Positions 62,013 through 64,000 of a stretch of DNA of 64,000 nucleotides are shown here, piece by piece. The number at the start of each line of letters is the position of its first letter. Within the stretch, counting starts at the first letter, position 1. Location: the NCBI GenBank assembly GCA_903825445.1, contig CAIKAS010000268.1:1-64000 (forward strand), in the 5' to 3' direction. The translations under genes were made by a program, and so were the position numbers. Origin of the DNA: an uncultured Acidobacteriia bacterium (GTDB lineage Bacteria; Acidobacteriota; Terriglobia; Bryobacterales; Bryobacteraceae). The notes beneath the pieces are model-generated. The model ran no database searches. It was not told the DNA's origin and saw only the letters and a program-made list of their open reading frames with translations.

Positions 62013-62309
62013 ATGCTTCGCGTAACGGTGGCACTCACATTCGCGCTATATACAGCCTTCGTTCTGGTGATGGTGAAGGAATGCGCGTTCCTTCGTCCGC
62101 TGATCGGCATGATCTGGCGAGACTATCAAAAGGCCGCAATGGTGTTCTCGGCGCTACTCCTGTTCAATAGCGGGGTCGCGATTTACCAGCTGCTCCGGCG
62201 CCTCACGCTTGCGGATACAGGTGACAAGCTTGCGTTCATCGAGAACCAGTTGCGCGGCCAATCGACGATTTCTCGGGAACTGACCAAGAGACTTCTGGAG
62301 GACCAATGA
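62013..62309 (+). CDS. small membrane protein of the secretion operon
   Basis: The 98-aa product has two hydrophobic helices (VTVALTFALYTAFVLVMVKE and AMVFSALLLFNSGVAIYQLL) and a polar C-terminal helix (LAFIENQLRGQSTISRELTK). I do not recognise a family. It lies 7 bases after virB8 and overlaps the next gene by four bases. It could stand in for VirB7 or another accessory subunit; that is a guess from place and size. Confidence 0.65.
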   Translation: MLRVTVALTFALYTAFVLVMVKECAFLRPLIGMIWRDYQKAAMVFSALLLFNSGVAIYQLLRRLTLADTGDKLAFIENQLRGQSTISRELTKRLLEDQ

Positions 62310-63199
62310 GCCGTTGGAGCGAGCGTGATGAACGGGAAGCGGAAGGCGTAAGCCTCGCCGATGGCTTATCGCGAAGAGGCGGGGAGTCCCGACAGCGGGC
62401 GGTCGAAGCTGAACCGCGGGGTACCGAGTTCGGGGCGAATCGCCGGGAACCTGTGCAACTGCGGGAGCGTAGCGTTGACATCAGGGCATCAGAGAGAGCC
62501 ACGCTCACGACGCTTGGCCGGTTTCGCGTGGTTGATGCTGCGGATCTCGTGAATGATCTCTACGCCGGCGACCGTCGTCTCGCGCGAGCGGATTTCGAGG
62601 CGTTGCGACGGCAGGGGCTTATAAGTTCGGCGACACTGCGTAATGCCTCGGCCCGCGACAGCCGGGTGCTGACACTGACGCGCGACGGGTACGACGTCGC
62701 ACGGTCACAAGCTGGCGGCAGCCAGCGCCTCTATTGGGGCTTCGTGAAACCGGCGGAGGCAGCCCACGATTCTCGTTTCTACCGGGCTTTTCGCCATGAG
62801 GAGCGCAAACTCTCGGCCGACGGCCATCGCGTCAGTCGGGTCGTGCTGGATTACGAATTGAAGCGGGGCTACTTCGCGAGGCTGAACGCACCCGGTGGGT
62901 CCCTTTCGTACCGTGAGCGCCAGTGGGACGCGGCGCGGGTTATGCATTTGCCGATTATCGACGGGCATGCCGTATTTCCGGATTTCCGGATCGAGTACGA
63001 GGACGAGCGCGGCGACGTCGGGCGGGTTGATATCGAAGTAGCAAGTGACAACTACCGCGGTCATCACATCGCGACGAAGGCCTCGGCTGGTTTCCATGTC
63101 TATGGTGGAGCGGACGTCGTTCGACGCTTCGGCATCAGTGAGGGCGGCTTGGGCGGAGGCAGTTTTCCCGAGGAACGAAGTGCGGTGCTGCTGTTATGA
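62306..63199 (+). CDS. winged-helix protein with nuclease-like C-terminus
   Basis: The 297-aa product has a charged, probably disordered start, then a winged-helix-like part (TLTTLGRFRVVDAADLVNDL, then DFEALRRQGLISSATLRN and VLTLTRDGYDVARSQ). A C-terminal domain follows with HAVFPDFRIEYEDERGDVGR and VDIEVASDNY, which resembles replication-relaxation (MobL-type) proteins or a PD-(D/E)xK nuclease fold, although no full active site can be assigned. It overlaps both flanking genes by four bases and so belongs to the transfer operon. Confidence 0.65.
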   Translation: MSRWSERDEREAEGVSLADGLSRRGGESRQRAVEAEPRGTEFGANRREPVQLRERSVDIRASERATLTTLGRFRVVDAADLVNDLYAGDRRLARADFEALRRQGLISSATLRNASARDSRVLTLTRDGYDVARSQAGGSQRLYWGFVKPAEAAHDSRFYRAFRHEERKLSADGHRVSRVVLDYELKRGYFARLNAPGGSLSYRERQWDAARVMHLPIIDGHAVFPDFRIEYEDERGDVGRVDIEVASDNYRGHHIATKASAGFHVYGGADVVRRFGISEGGLGGGSFPEERSAVLLL

Positions 63200-64000
63200 C
63201 CGGCGAACTCTGCCGCTTCGGTTACACGCCGCGAGAGGCTGGCTTTCTCCTACTGGCCGGACTACAGAGCGGGTACTTCCTGCGACGGCAATTCAACACG
63301 CATATTCAACGCGAATGTGGCGCTCTCGGGCAACGTTTCATCGACCGTGCCCTCCGGCTGGGTCATATCAGGGCTTTGCCCGGATTCGCCAACCAGCATC
63401 TTTACCATGTCTGCGCGCGAGCGCTTTATCAGCAGATCGGTGAGGCTGACAACCGCAATCGCCGTTTGCACGCGCCGGAGACCGTGCGTCAGCGGCTCAT
63501 GCTACTTGATTATGTCCTCGCACGGCCGGGCGAAGACTGGTTGCTGACCACAGAGGCGCGCCGCGAAACCATCTCGCGGCTGTTTCTGAAGAGCTCGCCC
63601 GATCTCGATACAAGGCTGATCGACCAGGTTCTCGCCGACCATCAGCCTATTTCCCGTGACGTCACCGGCGCGCTGCGGCTCAGCTTTGTTGATGAGGGCG
63701 TAGGGGGCTTTTCGAAATGGGAGCGGTTTCTGAGACACCGCCGGACCCTGCTGCGCACCGACGGCGCGGCGACGGTGACCTACGCGACTTTTGGAACTAC
63801 GCGGTTCCGGGCTGCGGCAACTGTCTTTCGAAAGATGGTCGGGGAAGACACCGGCGGCGGTGGCGTCGACCGTGAACGCCTCAAGAGGTATTTCTCGGCG
63901 CGGCGCCTGTTCGAGGAACGGCGATTTGAGAGTTTCGACAAGACGCGGCTGGATCGCCTGCGGGAAGATCAGCGCGCCTTTGTAGGCGAGGTCTTTGAGG
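63196..64000 (+). CDS. unknown protein, cut off by the window edge
   Basis: An open frame starts at the ATGA overlap with the previous gene and runs to the last base without a stop, at least 268 codons. It reads MTGELCRFGYTPREAGFLLL, then LQSGYFLRRQFNTHIQRECG and GDRTLLR-like RHRRTLLRTDGAATVTYATF. The N-terminal GYTPREAGFL...GYFLRRQF segment looks like a helix-turn-helix, as in DNA-binding proteins of replication-relaxation loci. No VirD4 or VirB11 motif is seen so far. The rest lies outside the window. Confidence 0.65.
   Translation, partial: MTGELCRFGYTPREAGFLLLAGLQSGYFLRRQFNTHIQRECGALGQRFIDRALRLGHIRALPGFANQHLYHVCARALYQQIGEADNRNRRLHAPETVRQRLMLLDYVLARPGEDWLLTTEARRETISRLFLKSSPDLDTRLIDQVLADHQPISRDVTGALRLSFVDEGVGGFSKWERFLRHRRTLLRTDGAATVTYATFGTTRFRAAATVFRKMVGEDTGGGGVDRERLKRYFSARRLFEERRFESFDKTRLDRLREDQRAFVGEVFE

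Larger units (their letters stand above)
1572..64000. mobile_element. putative conjugative element (ICE or integrated plasmid), left part
   Basis: From the tRNA-Leu 3' end to the right edge the gene content is plasmid-like: iteron origin with RepA, parA and a partner, ArdC, relaxase and MobC, VirB-type secretion genes, and dense defence cargo. The left boundary is inferred from the switch from core genes to these genes at a tRNA. No second copy of the tRNA 3' end was seen in the window, so the right end and the attachment repeat are not established. A tyrosine recombinase occurs internally near 34.2 kb. Confidence 0.65.

Noticed and set aside
1-64000. Insertion sequences or transposase genes
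   Set aside because: No DDE or IS200-type transposase motif and no paired terminal repeats were seen. The only recombinase is the tyrosine type at 34.2 kb.

Overview
The window is GC-rich bacterial DNA with two parts. Positions 1-1571 look like chromosomal core: tRNA-Arg(CCG), metF, secG and tRNA-Leu(GAG). Everything after the tRNA-Leu 3' end looks like one large plasmid-derived conjugative element (ICE or integrated plasmid) that runs off the right edge. The host cannot be fixed from sequence alone. The metF/secG/tRNA-Leu context and the protein style would fit a soil bacterium such as an Acidobacteriota, but that is an inference.

Maintenance block (1.6-6.9 kb): small unknown genes, a membrane protein, an Xre-type regulator with a nested inverted-repeat operator, an array of eight 18-bp iterons whose last copy overlaps the start codon of a RepA-type initiator, then a GATA-rich candidate centromere, parA and a small ParB-like partner. 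Accessory block (7-15 kb): two small genes with the same 5' hairpin leader and the same 3' hairpin, a secreted fibre-like protein with an S74 self-cleaving chaperone domain, and an ArdC anti-restriction module next to a methylase-like protein lacking a catalytic NPPY motif.

Defence island (15-41 kb): an AbiE-type toxin-antitoxin pair with a perfect palindromic operator; an orphan AbiEi/DUF6088 protein; a three-gene helicase-methylase-ATPase (Hma-like) operon; an AvcD-like anti-phage dCTP deaminase with an uncharacterised overlapping partner; a four-gene ubiquitin-like conjugation operon (Ubl, E2, JAB, E1; Bil-like) divergent from an Xre/ImmA-type repressor-protease pair; a tyrosine recombinase overlapping a three-Cys-motif partner gene and followed by a DUF5131 gene; a GNAT-methyltransferase fusion; and an EcoRII-type restriction-modification pair.

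Transfer block (41-64 kb): a 1,737-aa DarB-like methylase/helicase, a relaxase with MobC, a probable oriT region that contains a lone iteron-like site, a large STAND-type NTPase, a DUF932 protein, and a type IV secretion operon in the order VirB2-VirB3-VirB4-VirB9(short)-VirB10-VirB5/TrbJ-VirB6-VirB8. No VirB11 or VirD4 is seen before the window ends. Together the genes describe a self-replicating or excising conjugative element that spreads itself, protects its DNA from host restriction on entry, and gives the host several layers of phage defence.
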